Source: Halocatena marina
Lineage (GTDB): Archaea; Halobacteriota; Halobacteria; Halobacteriales; Haloarculaceae
DNA: 64,000 bases
Direction: 5' to 3'
NCBI RefSeq assembly: GCF_023276375.1
Contig: NZ_JALLPK010000001.1
Span: forward strand, 3,596,001-3,660,000
Numbering within the stretch: position 1 is the first letter of the stretch; each line of letters starts with the position of its first letter. Made by a program: the position numbers and the translations under genes. Below the pieces are notes generated by a model that was not told the origin of the DNA, searched no databases, and saw nothing but the letters and a program-made list of their open reading frames with translations. This document shows positions 18,110 through 26,879 of the stretch, piece by piece.

Positions 18110-19570
18110 ATGCGCACCTACGAAGCCAATGGCATCACGCTCGAACGGGTGCGAGAGAACGTTTGGGAGATCCCCAAAGAAGGTGCAATGCGGGTACCCG
18201 CTCGTGTACTCGCCAGCGAGTCGCTGCTCGATGAGATTAGCGACGACAGGACTCTCCAGCAACTACAAAACGTGACACAGCTGCCCGGTATCGTCAAGCA
18301 CGCTGTCTGCATGCCGGATGGCCATCAGGGATACGGCGTTCCCGTCGGTGGGGTTGCTGGCATCGACGCCGAAACTGGTTGTCTCTCTCCCGGAGCCGTG
18401 GGGTACGACATCAACTGCGGCGTTCGGATGATGACGACCAACGTGACGTACAACGACCTCCGGGGCAACGAGGAGGAACTCGTCGAAGCTCTGTTCGCTG
18501 CGATCCCCTGCGGTCTCGGAAGCGGTGGCGTCGTCGAACGCGATCAGGCGACTGTCGATGCGATTCTCGCATCAGGCATCGAGTGGGCAATCGACGCGGG
18601 CTATGCAGTCGAAGGTGATCGTACTCACTGCGAAGACGAGGGAAAACGTCCTGATGCCGATCCTGATGCAGTCTCACAGCGTGCGAAAAACCGGGGCAAA
18701 ACGCAGATCGGGAGCCTCGGGAGTGGGAATCACTTTCTCGAAGTCCAGCGCGTGACCGACATCTTCGATTCGGCGACAGCCGACGCCTACGGACTCGAGG
18801 AAGGACAGATCGTCGTGCTCATCCACACTGGAAGCCGTGGACTCGGCCATCAGATCTGTTCGGATTATCTCGACGAGATCGAACGACGACATTCTGATCT
18901 CCTCGGGCGACTTCCCGACAAGGCGTTGGCAGCCGCACCGGCCAGAAGCGACCTCGCAGCGTCGTACTACGGAGCAATGTGTGCAGCGATCAATTTCGCG
19001 TGGGTCAACCGACAGGTCGTGATGCACCAAACACGAACTGTGTTCGAACAGGTGTTCGATCGATCGTGGGAAGCGATGGAAATGGAGCTTCTCTACGACG
19101 TTGCTCACAACAGTGCGAAAGCTGAAGTTCACGAAATCGACAGCGAAGAGCGCGAACTGTACGTTCATCGAAAGGGGGCAACGCGGGCGTTCCCTGCGGG
19201 TCGGGACGAGGTGCCCGATACCTACCGTGCTGTGGGCCAACCGGTCATCATCCCCGGTAGTATGGGTTCTGGAAGCTACGTTCTCCGAGGGGGTGCAGCC
19301 TCGATGACCGAAACGTTCGGCTCAACTGCTCACGGCGCAGGACGGCTGATGAGTCGGACACAGGCCAAACAGACGTTCTGGGGTGGTGATGTGAAAAAAG
19401 AGTTACAAAACCAACAGCATATCTACGTGAAAGCAAACAGCGGTGCGACGATCGCAGAAGAGGCCCCCGGCGTGTACAAGGATATAGACAGCGTGGTTGC
19501 GGTTTCAGACGCGCTCGATATCGGTGATCCCGTCGCACGAACGTTCCCTGTCTGTAACGTTAAGGGCTAA
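18110..19570 (+). CDS. rtcB: RNA-splicing ligase RtcB
   Basis: GTP- and Mn-dependent RNA ligase that joins 2',3'-cyclic phosphate and 5'-OH ends; in archaea it ligates tRNA exons after intron removal. The 486-residue length is normal and no intein is present. Metal and guanylation residues are visible: the MPDGHQGYG segment, Cys103 in GYDINCGVRM, GSLGSGNHFLEV with its histidine, HTGSRGLGHQ, the ELLYDVAHNSAK segment, and the final GHGAGR-like loop, here TAHGAGRLMSR, which carries the guanylated histidine. Convergent with nuoCD across a long hairpin. Confidence 0.97.
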   Translation: MRTYEANGITLERVRENVWEIPKEGAMRVPARVLASESLLDEISDDRTLQQLQNVTQLPGIVKHAVCMPDGHQGYGVPVGGVAGIDAETGCLSPGAVGYDINCGVRMMTTNVTYNDLRGNEEELVEALFAAIPCGLGSGGVVERDQATVDAILASGIEWAIDAGYAVEGDRTHCEDEGKRPDADPDAVSQRAKNRGKTQIGSLGSGNHFLEVQRVTDIFDSATADAYGLEEGQIVVLIHTGSRGLGHQICSDYLDEIERRHSDLLGRLPDKALAAAPARSDLAASYYGAMCAAINFAWVNRQVVMHQTRTVFEQVFDRSWEAMEMELLYDVAHNSAKAEVHEIDSEERELYVHRKGATRAFPAGRDEVPDTYRAVGQPVIIPGSMGSGSYVLRGGAASMTETFGSTAHGAGRLMSRTQAKQTFWGGDVKKELQNQQHIYVKANSGATIAEEAPGVYKDIDSVVAVSDALDIGDPVARTFPVCNVKG

Positions 19571-19583
19571 CTGATGATCGGAT

Positions 19584-19617
19584 ATCGATACTCAGTCAGC
19601 GGATACTGATTATCGAT
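19584..19617. terminator. Bidirectional hairpin between rtcB and nuoCD
   Basis: Arms 19584-19596 and 19605-19617 form a 13-position stem with one mismatch (ATCGATA-c-TCAGT with ACTGA-t-TATCGAT) around an 8-nt loop. It sits between two convergent genes and overlaps the last nucleotides of nuoCD including its TAA stop. A shared transcript 3' end is likely. Confidence 0.5.
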
Positions 19618-21292
19618 CGACGCTGCCAAGCACGAGATCGAGACTCCCGAGTGTCGCAATCAGATCTGGGACGTACTCTCCTTCTGACATCGCTGAGAGG
19701 GCAGAAAGATTGTGGAAACAGGGACTCCGGATTTTGAATCGGGCGGGTGAATCCGTCCCGTCGCTCCGAATGTACACTCCCAGTTCGCCTTTCGCTGACT
19801 CGACTGCTTGGTATATTTCCCGATCGATCTCTGGTTTCAGCGTTCGAGGAACGTTGCTCTGTAGCTCTCGGTCGTCCTCGGGCCACTCCTCAAGCAGGTC
19901 GATGCACTGTTCGATAATTCGTGCACTTTCTTCGACCTCGCGCAGGCGCACCAGCACGCGTGCGTAGTTATCACAGCCGTCTTCGGTGACGACGTCCCAA
20001 TCGAGCTGGTCGTAGTAGCCGTAGGGATCGTCTCGTCGGAGATCGTAGTCGATCCCCGATCCACGCGCAACTGGACCCGTACAGCCGTAGTCCTTTGCGT
20101 CCTCTGGTTCGAGGATGCCCGTGTCGAGACAGCGCATCTGGAAGATCTCGTTTCGCGTCATGAGATCGTGGTACTCTTCTAGTGTTCCGGGCAGTCCATC
20201 GAGGAAGTCTCGCGTCTTCTCGAAGAACTCGTCTCGGGGTTCGGGGAGGTCCCACGCAACGCCCCCGAGCCGGAAGTAGTAAAACATCATTCGCTGGCCC
20301 GTCAGGTCTTCGAGAATGTTCTGGACGAGCTCGCGGTCACGGAACGCGTACTGGAATATGGCAGTGAAATCTCCGTAAACATCGAGCGCAAACGTTCCGA
20401 CCGCGAGGAAATGCCCCAGCATCCGACCGAGTTCGGTCGCCATCGTTCGAAGTATCTGTGCGTACTCGGGAACCGAGATGTCGGCCATCGTCTCGATCGG
20501 TCGTGCGACAGCCCACTCGTTCGGGAGATTCGCCGTGTAGTCCCACCGGTTCGAATACGGAATGATTTGGTGACGATACGTTCCTTGTTGGGCCATTTGC
20601 TCTTCACAGCGATGCAAATAGCCGATGTCGGGTTCGACATCCATCACTTGCTCGCCCTCAAGTGTCGTTTCGAGATGGAGCACACCGTGTGTTGCTGGAT
20701 GATGCGGTCCGATGTTGAGGAACATCGTCTGCGTGCTCGCCGCCTCGTCTGCAGTCTCTTCGATGCGGCGATCCGCTTCGAGTGGATTCGCGTGCTCGCG
20801 GAGGGTGACAACCTGCGGTTGCTCTTGATCGTAGTCCAATCCGAGTGGATGGCCCTGCCACGTTTCCGGGAGAAGAATTCGGCGCAGGTTAGGATGCCCC
20901 TCGTACTCGATTCCGACGAGATCGTACGCCTCGCGCTCGTGCCAGTCGGCTGTTCGGTAGATCGGCACGGCTGTCTGGCTCACTGGAGCGTGTTTCGGTG
21001 CCGGAACGATAATGCTCAACTCACGGGTCGGATCGTCGAACTCCTTCAGATGATAGATCGTCTCGAACCGATCGTCGTACTCCTGTGCGGTCACACATGA
21101 ACAGTGGTCGAATCCGGCATCACGAAGTGTGAACAGAACGTCCTGTACGTCATCGGGCCGGATGACGAACCCTTCGGTGTGAACGTGCTCCTCGCGGGCG
21201 ATGAGACGATCTCCCAACAGCTCTGCAAGCTCATCATAATCGGTCGATCTTGCGGGTTCTACGATCGATTCTGTCGTGCTATCGGAACTCAT
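19610..21292 (-). CDS. nuoCD: Solitary NuoCD-like NADH dehydrogenase-type subunit (fused C and D)
   Basis: A 560-residue fusion of complex I subunits C and D. The first ~190 residues are the 30-kDa C domain (DWHEREAYDLVGIEYEGHPNL signature, LPETWQGHPL). The rest is the 49-kDa D domain (NIGPHHPATHGVL, GYLHRCEE, NILEDLTGQRMMFYYFRLGG, CTGPVARGSGIDYDLR, ending SPCFHNLSAL and LDLVLGSVDR). The start ATG 21292 is chosen because upstream residues are not conserved. No other nuo gene is near; the only same-strand neighbour is a DUF6684-like membrane protein. Haloarchaea normally encode nuoCD inside a complete nuo operon, so this is probably a paralogue or a relocated subunit. Confidence 0.93.
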   Translation of the reverse strand: MSSDSTTESIVEPARSTDYDELAELLGDRLIAREEHVHTEGFVIRPDDVQDVLFTLRDAGFDHCSCVTAQEYDDRFETIYHLKEFDDPTRELSIIVPAPKHAPVSQTAVPIYRTADWHEREAYDLVGIEYEGHPNLRRILLPETWQGHPLGLDYDQEQPQVVTLREHANPLEADRRIEETADEAASTQTMFLNIGPHHPATHGVLHLETTLEGEQVMDVEPDIGYLHRCEEQMAQQGTYRHQIIPYSNRWDYTANLPNEWAVARPIETMADISVPEYAQILRTMATELGRMLGHFLAVGTFALDVYGDFTAIFQYAFRDRELVQNILEDLTGQRMMFYYFRLGGVAWDLPEPRDEFFEKTRDFLDGLPGTLEEYHDLMTRNEIFQMRCLDTGILEPEDAKDYGCTGPVARGSGIDYDLRRDDPYGYYDQLDWDVVTEDGCDNYARVLVRLREVEESARIIEQCIDLLEEWPEDDRELQSNVPRTLKPEIDREIYQAVESAKGELGVYIRSDGTDSPARFKIRSPCFHNLSALSAMSEGEYVPDLIATLGSLDLVLGSVDR

Positions 21293-21305
21293 GCGGATGC
21301 ATTGG

Positions 21306-21539
21306 TTACTGTTGTTGGGTTTCTTCTTGCTCGATCGTCCGACCGGCGATGTAGGTGACGAGTGCAAGGAGTACGAACGGGATGATGAGTAGAATGAGTG
21401 AAACACCGATGATGAGCGGTTCCCAGCGGTACGGATCGTATACGATGAACAGAACGAGGTAGAAGAGAATGATGAACAGCGGGATGATGTTCACAGTCAC
21501 GTCGAGAAGCGTCTCCCGATTGAGTGCGTACCTGCCCAT
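21306..21539 (-). CDS. DUF6684-like small membrane protein
   Basis: A 77-residue protein with two predicted membrane helices (VNIIPLFIILFYLVLFIVYD and PLIIGVSLILLIIPFVLLAL) after a short soluble start GRYALNRETLLD, and a hydrophilic tail ending in Glu/Gln. The pattern RETLLDxxVNxIPL resembles the haloarchaeal DUF6684 family, which is often found with respiratory genes (from memory). The ATG 21539 is preferred to a longer frame from 21731. The stop is only 13 nt from the nuoCD start, so the two are probably cotranscribed. Confidence 0.72.
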   Translation of the reverse strand: MGRYALNRETLLDVTVNIIPLFIILFYLVLFIVYDPYRWEPLIIGVSLILLIIPFVLLALVTYIAGRTIEQEETQQQ

Positions 21540-21773
21540 GGGCGGCCCTTTGTGTGGCGGGGTGAAATCGTTGTGGGTGGTATATTCAAGCACACCGTCT
21601 GTCATGCCAGTCACGCGAACCGAATCACCGCTGTCTTCGAGTTCTGAAAAAACAAAAAGCGTGTCCGAGTGCGGCTGTTCGATCGCCGTAACCACTGACC
21701 TCCCAACACGATTCTTGTTATACAGGGGCAATCTTTATTCGCGTTCTGGCTCACCTCTTAGTAGGGAAATCGT

Positions 21774-21914
21774 ATGATCGAGTGTGCAATCTGTGGCTCG
21801 CACGTCAGAGACGATGTTCCGACCGCAAACATAGAACACGAGGGGGAGACGTATTACTTCGAATCAACGAAATGCAGAGAGATGTTCGAGAACGACCCGA
21901 ACAACTACACGTGA
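21774..21914 (+). CDS. 46-residue YHS/TRASH-like metal-binding protein
   Basis: A tiny protein beginning MIECAICGSHV, with YYFESTKCREMF and ending DPNNYT. The pattern Cys-x2-Cys, then Tyr-Phe-x-Ser-x2-Cys and a final Pro-x2-Tyr is that of YHS or TRASH-type domains, which bind metal ions through three cysteines and occur alone or fused to metal transporters. It is divergent from the DUF6684-like gene and convergent with the phosphoribosyltransferase gene. Function probably metal sensing or trafficking, by inference. Confidence 0.72.
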   Translation: MIECAICGSHVRDDVPTANIEHEGETYYFESTKCREMFENDPNNYT

Positions 21915-21955
21915 TCGACCGCTGGTTGCAGAGCTGACGGCTGTCTGACTGTCGT

Positions 21956-22585
21956 TCACGAGCGGTTCAGATACGCCATCGCTTTCTCGTCTTCGACCTG
22001 TTCGAATCGATCGTAGAACTGTCCGACCGCCCGGAAATTCGACGGTGCTTTGAGACACACGATCTCGTCAACGGTAGCCCGGAGCTCATCGACCGTCCGC
22101 GGTGACCCAACGGGAATAGCGAGCACGATCCGGGCAGCACCTGCGTTCTGCACTCGTTCGATGCAGGCCCGTGCGGTGGCCCCCGTTGCGATTCCATCAT
22201 CAACGATGATAACCGTCTTCTCGGAGAGTTCTGGTGGTCCTCGTTCACTCCGGTATCGAGTCGCTTTCTCGCGTGCGGCGACTGCCGTTGCCACTTGTTG
22301 TTCCTCAATATAGCCCGCGTTGACGTCGAGACGATCGATTGCGCTCTCGTTGAACCACACACTGCCGTCGCTTGCGACGGCACCGATTGCGTATTCGGGG
22401 TTGTGTGGCGCGCCCATTTTCTTCGCCACGGCAATATCCAACGGGAGATCGAGTGTATCGGCTACTGCGCGGCCGATCGGCAATCCTCCTCGTGGAATCG
22501 AGAGGACGATATCGCCGTCGATGCCCAGCTCTGCCAACTCCGTACCGAGTTGCTGACCTGCGTCAGTTCTGTCAACAAAGGGCAT
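21956..22585 (-). CDS. Phosphoribosyltransferase domain protein
   Basis: A type I phosphoribosyltransferase of 209 residues. The PRPP-binding loop is VIIVDDGIATGATA (around residues 124-137). The N-terminal half has SIPRGGLPIG and VAKKMGAPHNPEYAIGAV, which place it in the ComF/PRT-like group of unknown substrate often annotated simply as phosphoribosyltransferase; relatives are found beside dienelactone hydrolases in other organisms. The start at 22585 gives MPFVDRTDAGQQLG, the usual N-terminus. Monocistronic. Confidence 0.9.
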   Translation of the reverse strand: MPFVDRTDAGQQLGTELAELGIDGDIVLSIPRGGLPIGRAVADTLDLPLDIAVAKKMGAPHNPEYAIGAVASDGSVWFNESAIDRLDVNAGYIEEQQVATAVAAREKATRYRSERGPPELSEKTVIIVDDGIATGATARACIERVQNAGAARIVLAIPVGSPRTVDELRATVDEIVCLKAPSNFRAVGQFYDRFEQVEDEKAMAYLNRS

Positions 22586-22729
22586 ACCGTATCTTAGATC
22601 TCGGCTGGTAAGTATACTACTAAATGTAGTGTCTATTATGTTTTTGAATCAGTGATGGTTGCTGAACACGAACGCGTAGTGAGTGACGAGAAAAAGCGAA
22701 GACCGTCTCGATTTGTGCATCGCTACAAA

Positions 22730-23893
22730 TCACCGCTGTTCGATGATCGTTCCATCACGACCGACCGCGACGTCCTGACCGTTATTTCCAAAGGTAATCC
22801 CGTGTAGCGTTGCGTCCGTTAGAATCGGCCCGGAGACGGATTCCCAGCCATCAGCTGTGTATTCGTAGATCGTTCCATGCTCTCCGCTGGCTAACGCATT
22901 GTGGTTCTGGCTGTCGATTGCCGTGATTGCGTGTTCATCGACGGAGCGCTTTGTCCAGTTGTTTCCGTCTCTGTCGTATCGGAACACTGTGCCATCATCA
23001 CCGGCGACCATGACTGGCCCTGACTCTACGGCTGTTATGTCTAAAAATTCACAATTCGCGTCCTCAATTCCGATCCTCTCGTAGCTCTCACCGCCGTCGG
23101 TGGTCTCGTATACCGCTGTGTTCGTATCACAGAGGTAACCGTTCTCTTCGTCAACGAACTCCACACTCGTCATGCTGGATCCACTCCCTGGTTTGACGGT
23201 GGTTCCCCAACGCACGTTGTTTTCGATGGTTGCTCCTCGAAGAAGCTCACCACTTCCTGTCACGAGAAATATTTTCTCATCACCAGCCTGTCCTGACACG
23301 GCAATATCTTCCCACGTGCTCGTATTGTCCTTCGGAGCGGAATAGTCGGTCAGCTTGTCCGCTTCAGTATCGTATTTGGCGACAACGCCGCTATCACCAG
23401 CGAGCCAAACGTGACGGCCATCGGACGTCACGTCTACGCCTCTGAGGGTGTTTGACTGAACCGTCGGTCCCTGTTCGAGTACGTGCTCCCAGCCATCGGC
23501 ACGACGAGTGAGAACGGTGCCCTCAGCTCCGACTGCATACGGACCGTTACTGGACACAACGACATCGAACAGTGAGTTGTCGGTTGGTGTGTCGACCTCG
23601 ATCCACTCAGTCTTCGACTCAGTGCTGGAAGTCTGTTCTCCGATTTGGGCCGCTCCGCTCGTTGTCCCACTGTCGGAGTCTGCTCGCCGTCCGGAATTGA
23701 TATAGAGATACACTGGCGGCAGCACGTACGCCACGATCGCTATCACGGCAAAGCCGGGATGTACGGTTGTTAGGAGTCCGAGTCCAGTCAGAATAGCCGC
23801 GCTTGCGGCATGCGTGCCTGTCTTGGCGTACTCACGGTAGAACCGACCGAAGTCACGGACAGTAGCTCGGGCAGCTACGCTGGCTATTGCCAT
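22730..23893 (-). CDS. Membrane-anchored beta-propeller protein (YCF48/BNR-like)
   Basis: A 387-residue protein. Residues 1-70 contain a short cytosolic helix and about two membrane segments (AASAAILTGLGLLTTVHPGF and AVIAIVAYVLPPVYLYI). After an acidic Ser/Thr linker, about seven repeats follow, each with a short blade core such as GPYAVGAEGTVLTRRADGWE, WLAGDSGVVAKYDT and MVAGDDGTVFRYDRDG. The GD-x-GTV signature matches YCF48/BNR propellers. The propeller is probably outside the cell. Function unknown; relatives are common haloarchaeal surface proteins. It is divergent from the CPBP protease gene. Confidence 0.8.
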   Translation of the reverse strand: MAIASVAARATVRDFGRFYREYAKTGTHAASAAILTGLGLLTTVHPGFAVIAIVAYVLPPVYLYINSGRRADSDSGTTSGAAQIGEQTSSTESKTEWIEVDTPTDNSLFDVVVSSNGPYAVGAEGTVLTRRADGWEHVLEQGPTVQSNTLRGVDVTSDGRHVWLAGDSGVVAKYDTEADKLTDYSAPKDNTSTWEDIAVSGQAGDEKIFLVTGSGELLRGATIENNVRWGTTVKPGSGSSMTSVEFVDEENGYLCDTNTAVYETTDGGESYERIGIEDANCEFLDITAVESGPVMVAGDDGTVFRYDRDGNNWTKRSVDEHAITAIDSQNHNALASGEHGTIYEYTADGWESVSGPILTDATLHGITFGNNGQDVAVGRDGTIIEQR

Positions 23894-24066
23894 CCTTGCT
23901 AAAAACGCGATTCAGCTTGATCAGGCTTTTCTCTCATCCATACTGCTCTCCTGACTATCATCGACGAGCGTCTTCAACTTACTCACAATTGATACGTGTC
24001 GTTTTATATCACACAGCTCAGCAATCGGAGGACGTATTCAACCGGCCATCGAAACGGAGTTGGAGA

Positions 24067-24786
24067 ATGCTCTCGGGCGACTTCCGTCAGTATCAGTTCC
24101 AGTCCGTCGTGATTGCTCTGTTGCTCGTTTTGAGCGCATTGGTTGTGTCGGATCTCGCGTCGATACCGGTCGCATTCGTGCTGTCCGCGTTCGGAATCAC
24201 CGCAGACAGCGTCGTCGGATACGTTGTCCTGATTATTGAGCAGGAAATCGTGTTCGGTCTCGTTACCATCGTGTATGTGGCGAACTCTAAGACGGTAGAT
24301 TTTGCTGTCGAACGGCCGACGATCCGAACCGTTGGTTGGATCATCGTGGGGACCCTCGCTTTGCTCGGCATCTCACAAGTGGTCGGATTCATGTTCCAGC
24401 AGCTGGGCGTCACTGAGGGAGTCAACAGAATCGAGCGCATCGGCCGGGAACAGCCACGACTGCTCCTCTATCTGATCCCGATTGCAGTTTTCGTGATCGG
24501 TCCCGGCGAAGAACTACTGTTTCGTGGTGGCGTTCAAGGTCTCCTCCGACGGTCATTTTCACCAGTCCCGGCGATCATCGGGGCAAGCGCGCTGTTCGGC
24601 GTGATTCATATTCCGGCAGTGATCGGAACCGGCGTCGGCGTTGGAAGTTACGTCGTAACGACGTTCGTTCTCGGCCTCATTCTCGGTGCGCTCTATGAAC
24701 ACACGAATCGTCTTCTTGTCCCATCACTGGCACATGGCATCTACAATGCGATCCTGTTCGCCGTACTGTACACGTTCTCTGTTTGA
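24067..24786 (+). CDS. CPBP family intramembrane metalloprotease
   Basis: An Abi/CAAX-type intramembrane protease of about 239 residues with roughly seven membrane helices. The active-site motifs are present: GEELLFRGGVQGLL (the EExxxR motif), FGVIHIPAV and the late HGIYNAIL. Eukaryotic homologues trim prenylated CAAX proteins; prokaryotic ones act in bacteriocin self-immunity or peptide processing, and no substrate can be inferred here. The ATG 24067 is chosen; a TATA-like TTTATATC (about 24003-24010) lies 60 nt upstream, so the transcript may have a short leader. Confidence 0.9.
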   Translation: MLSGDFRQYQFQSVVIALLLVLSALVVSDLASIPVAFVLSAFGITADSVVGYVVLIIEQEIVFGLVTIVYVANSKTVDFAVERPTIRTVGWIIVGTLALLGISQVVGFMFQQLGVTEGVNRIERIGREQPRLLLYLIPIAVFVIGPGEELLFRGGVQGLLRRSFSPVPAIIGASALFGVIHIPAVIGTGVGVGSYVVTTFVLGLILGALYEHTNRLLVPSLAHGIYNAILFAVLYTFSV

Positions 24787-24819
24787 TAGCTGTCGTCTCT
24801 CGTGCTCAGATCCCGCGCC

Positions 24820-24835
24820 ATCCGAAGCGTCGGAT
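24820..24835. terminator. Small hairpin between CPBP and ABC permease genes
   Basis: ATCCGA (24820-24825) and TCGGAT (24830-24835) form a 6-bp stem with a 4-nt loop between two convergent genes. Weak candidate for a transcript 3' end. Confidence 0.25.
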
Positions 24836-24876
24836 CGCGTGTCCATACGTTGGAGGAGTGAGCCCCACGACGTTCA

Positions 24877-25776
24877 TCAGCGGACCTCTGAACTCGATGC
24901 ACGGTTGAGCAGGGAGACGGCAATCGCACCGAGCACGAGATCGAGCACAGCGAGGATGACGAGTGCAGGAATGATCGTGTTCCACATCCCTGCAAAGACG
25001 TTCACATCGAGCACGCCGAGCACGTCCTTACCGAGCATCAGCGCGCGGGCAGCGTCCACTCCGTAGGTGATTGGGTTGACCGTCGCAACCACCTGAATCC
25101 ATTCCGGAAGCACAGAAACCGGGAGGAAGGCGCTCGAAACGAACAGCAGTGGCAACTGGAGAAGGTTTGCGCCGATGATGGTTGACTCCTGATCGCGGGT
25201 CACGAGAGCCACAATGTTCGAAAATGCTGTAAACCAGATCGCAAAGACAATGCTGACACCCATGATTCCGAGTGCTCCGGGAATCCCCGTCGCGATGTAC
25301 GTTCCGACTGCTCCGCCGGTGTCGAACCACAGCAACACGTACCCCAAGACGAGAATAAGGGCGACTTGAATGATGATCCGTACCACCTCAGAGAGGGCCT
25401 TTCCGAGGAACACTGCTGTGCGACTCATCGGCGAAACCAGCACCTTCTCGAACATCCCGTTCTCGATGTCATCAACCAACCCAATTCCCGAAGACGAGGC
25501 CGCGATGAGTGCCGTCTGGATGACGATCGCTGGGACGAGATAGGTGATGTAACTGACGTTCGCTCCGAGAGCATCGGTGAGCGCGCCGCCGGTGACCTGC
25601 CCGAACACTTCGGTAAAGAGAAAGAGGAAGATGATCGGATTCAGGAGCGATGACACAACGATGAACGGGTTACGAACGGTCTTTCGGAGCCACCGTTTCA
25701 AGTTGATCCACACGTCCGTGAGAAAGTCGTTTCCGGTTGCTTTCCGACCAATTTCTCGACTGCTCTTGGTGCTCAT
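24877..25776 (-). CDS. ABC-2 type transporter permease
   Basis: Membrane component of an ABC exporter, 299 residues, six predicted membrane helices. The N-terminal FIVVSSLLNPIIFLFLFTEVFG segment, the amphipathic IENGMFEKVLVSPMSRTAVFLGKAL loop and the C-terminal FLPVSVLPEWIQVVATVNPITYGVDAARALMLG motif are typical of the DrrB/NodJ branch of ABC-2 permeases, which export drugs, lipids or polysaccharides. The start overlaps the stop of the ATPase gene by 4 nt (25773-25776), so the two form one operon. Confidence 0.95.
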   Translation of the reverse strand: MSTKSSREIGRKATGNDFLTDVWINLKRWLRKTVRNPFIVVSSLLNPIIFLFLFTEVFGQVTGGALTDALGANVSYITYLVPAIVIQTALIAASSSGIGLVDDIENGMFEKVLVSPMSRTAVFLGKALSEVVRIIIQVALILVLGYVLLWFDTGGAVGTYIATGIPGALGIMGVSIVFAIWFTAFSNIVALVTRDQESTIIGANLLQLPLLFVSSAFLPVSVLPEWIQVVATVNPITYGVDAARALMLGKDVLGVLDVNVFAGMWNTIIPALVILAVLDLVLGAIAVSLLNRASSSEVR

Positions 25777-26825
25777 CGTTCTGCCTCGACAGTTGAATCG
25801 TCTGGATCACCAGCGTTTGTTTCCGATTGTGGATCGCTTTCGGTCTCGGTTTCGGCTGTTGTTTCCGTTGTGCGCGTCCCGTCGTCATCAGTAATAGCGA
25901 GAAAGACATCGTCGAGCGTTGGAGAGCGGGTATCGAAGCCAGTAACATCAAAATTGTGCTCCCGAAGCGCGACAATCAGATCCGGCCCGATCTGACGGGC
26001 CCGTGCGGACGTGACACTGATTCCTTCCTCAGTCGTTTCCAGTGTTGTGTCGTCTTCGAGCAATCCAGATTCCTGTATAACCGTCCGAGCACGGGCTCTT
26101 GTCTCGCTTGTCGGGTCGTCGAGAGCAATCTCCAGGACGTCTCCACCGACTGTCGATTTCAGATCCGCAGGTGACCCTTCTGCGACGATCTCTCCATCGA
26201 GAATGACTGCGATCCGATCACAGAGCTGATCGGCCTCTTCGAGGTACTGTGTCGTGAGAAACACCGTTGTTCCCTGCTCGTTGATTGTTCGGAAATACTC
26301 CCAGAGGCGGTTACGGGCCTTGGGGTCGAGTCCTGTCGTCGGCTCGTCTAAAAAGACGATCGGTGGTTGATGAACGAGCGCAGTCGCCACATCGAGGCGC
26401 TTTTTCATCCCTCCCGAAAACTCCTTTGCCACTTTCCCCGCCACGTCAGCGAGATCCACCAGATCGAGCAGCGTGTCAATGCGTTCTTCGCGCTTTGCTT
26501 TCGGAATTCCGTAGGCTTCGCACGCGAATCGAATGTTCTCGCGTGCGGTGAGTTCGCCGTCGATGCTGGTCTCTTGGGCCATGTAGCCAATGGATTCGCG
26601 TACCGACCGTGATTCTGTCTCGACATCGAACCCGTTGACCGTGATCTCACCGGCTGTCGGTTTCAACAGCGTCACGAGCGTTTTGATCGTCGTCGTCTTA
26701 CCGGCACCGTTGGCTCCGAGAAATCCGAAAAACTCACCCTCCGGAATTTCGAGCGACACGTCCTTGACGGCCGCTGTCCCATCCGCATACACCAACTCGA
26801 TGTGGTCGGCGTCGATCGCAGTCAT
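25773..26825 (-). CDS. ABC transporter ATP-binding protein (DrrA-like)
   Basis: ATPase of the exporter, about 350 residues. Walker A is GANGAGKTTTIKTLVTLL, the Q-loop is GYMAQETSIDGELTARENI, the signature FSGGMKKRLDVATALVHQP and Walker B IVFLDEPTTGLDPKARNRLW. A DrrA-type C-terminal domain of about 110 residues follows, ending in a Thr/Glu-rich tail (TRTTETTAETETE). The ATG at 26825 gives MTAIDADHIELVYADG; an in-frame extension to 26963 crosses the promoter and palindrome and is rejected. Divergent from tetR, which probably represses it. Confidence 0.95.
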   Translation of the reverse strand: MTAIDADHIELVYADGTAAVKDVSLEIPEGEFFGFLGANGAGKTTTIKTLVTLLKPTAGEITVNGFDVETESRSVRESIGYMAQETSIDGELTARENIRFACEAYGIPKAKREERIDTLLDLVDLADVAGKVAKEFSGGMKKRLDVATALVHQPPIVFLDEPTTGLDPKARNRLWEYFRTINEQGTTVFLTTQYLEEADQLCDRIAVILDGEIVAEGSPADLKSTVGGDVLEIALDDPTSETRARARTVIQESGLLEDDTTLETTEEGISVTSARARQIGPDLIVALREHNFDVTGFDTRSPTLDDVFLAITDDDGTRTTETTAETETESDPQSETNAGDPDDSTVEAER

Positions 26826-26850
26826 GCCGTAGTCGAAGAAGTGAAAATGC

Positions 26851-26859
26851 ATATATTTT
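26851..26859. promoter_or_regulatory. Shared TATA-like box between the ABC operon and tetR
   Basis: ATATATTTT is about 25 nt from the tetR start (26880) and about 26-30 nt from the ABC ATPase start (26825). It can serve leaderless transcription in both directions. Confidence 0.5.
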
Positions 26860-26860
26860 G

Positions 26861-26878
26861 TGAATGAATATTCATTCA
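26861..26878. promoter_or_regulatory. Perfect 18-bp palindromic operator
   Basis: TGAATGAATATTCATTCA is a perfect palindrome directly beside the shared TATA-like box and ending 1 nt before the tetR ATG. Its length, symmetry and position are those of a TetR-family operator. A dimer bound here would block both tetR and the ABC exporter operon. Confidence 0.75.
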
Positions 26879-26879
26879 T

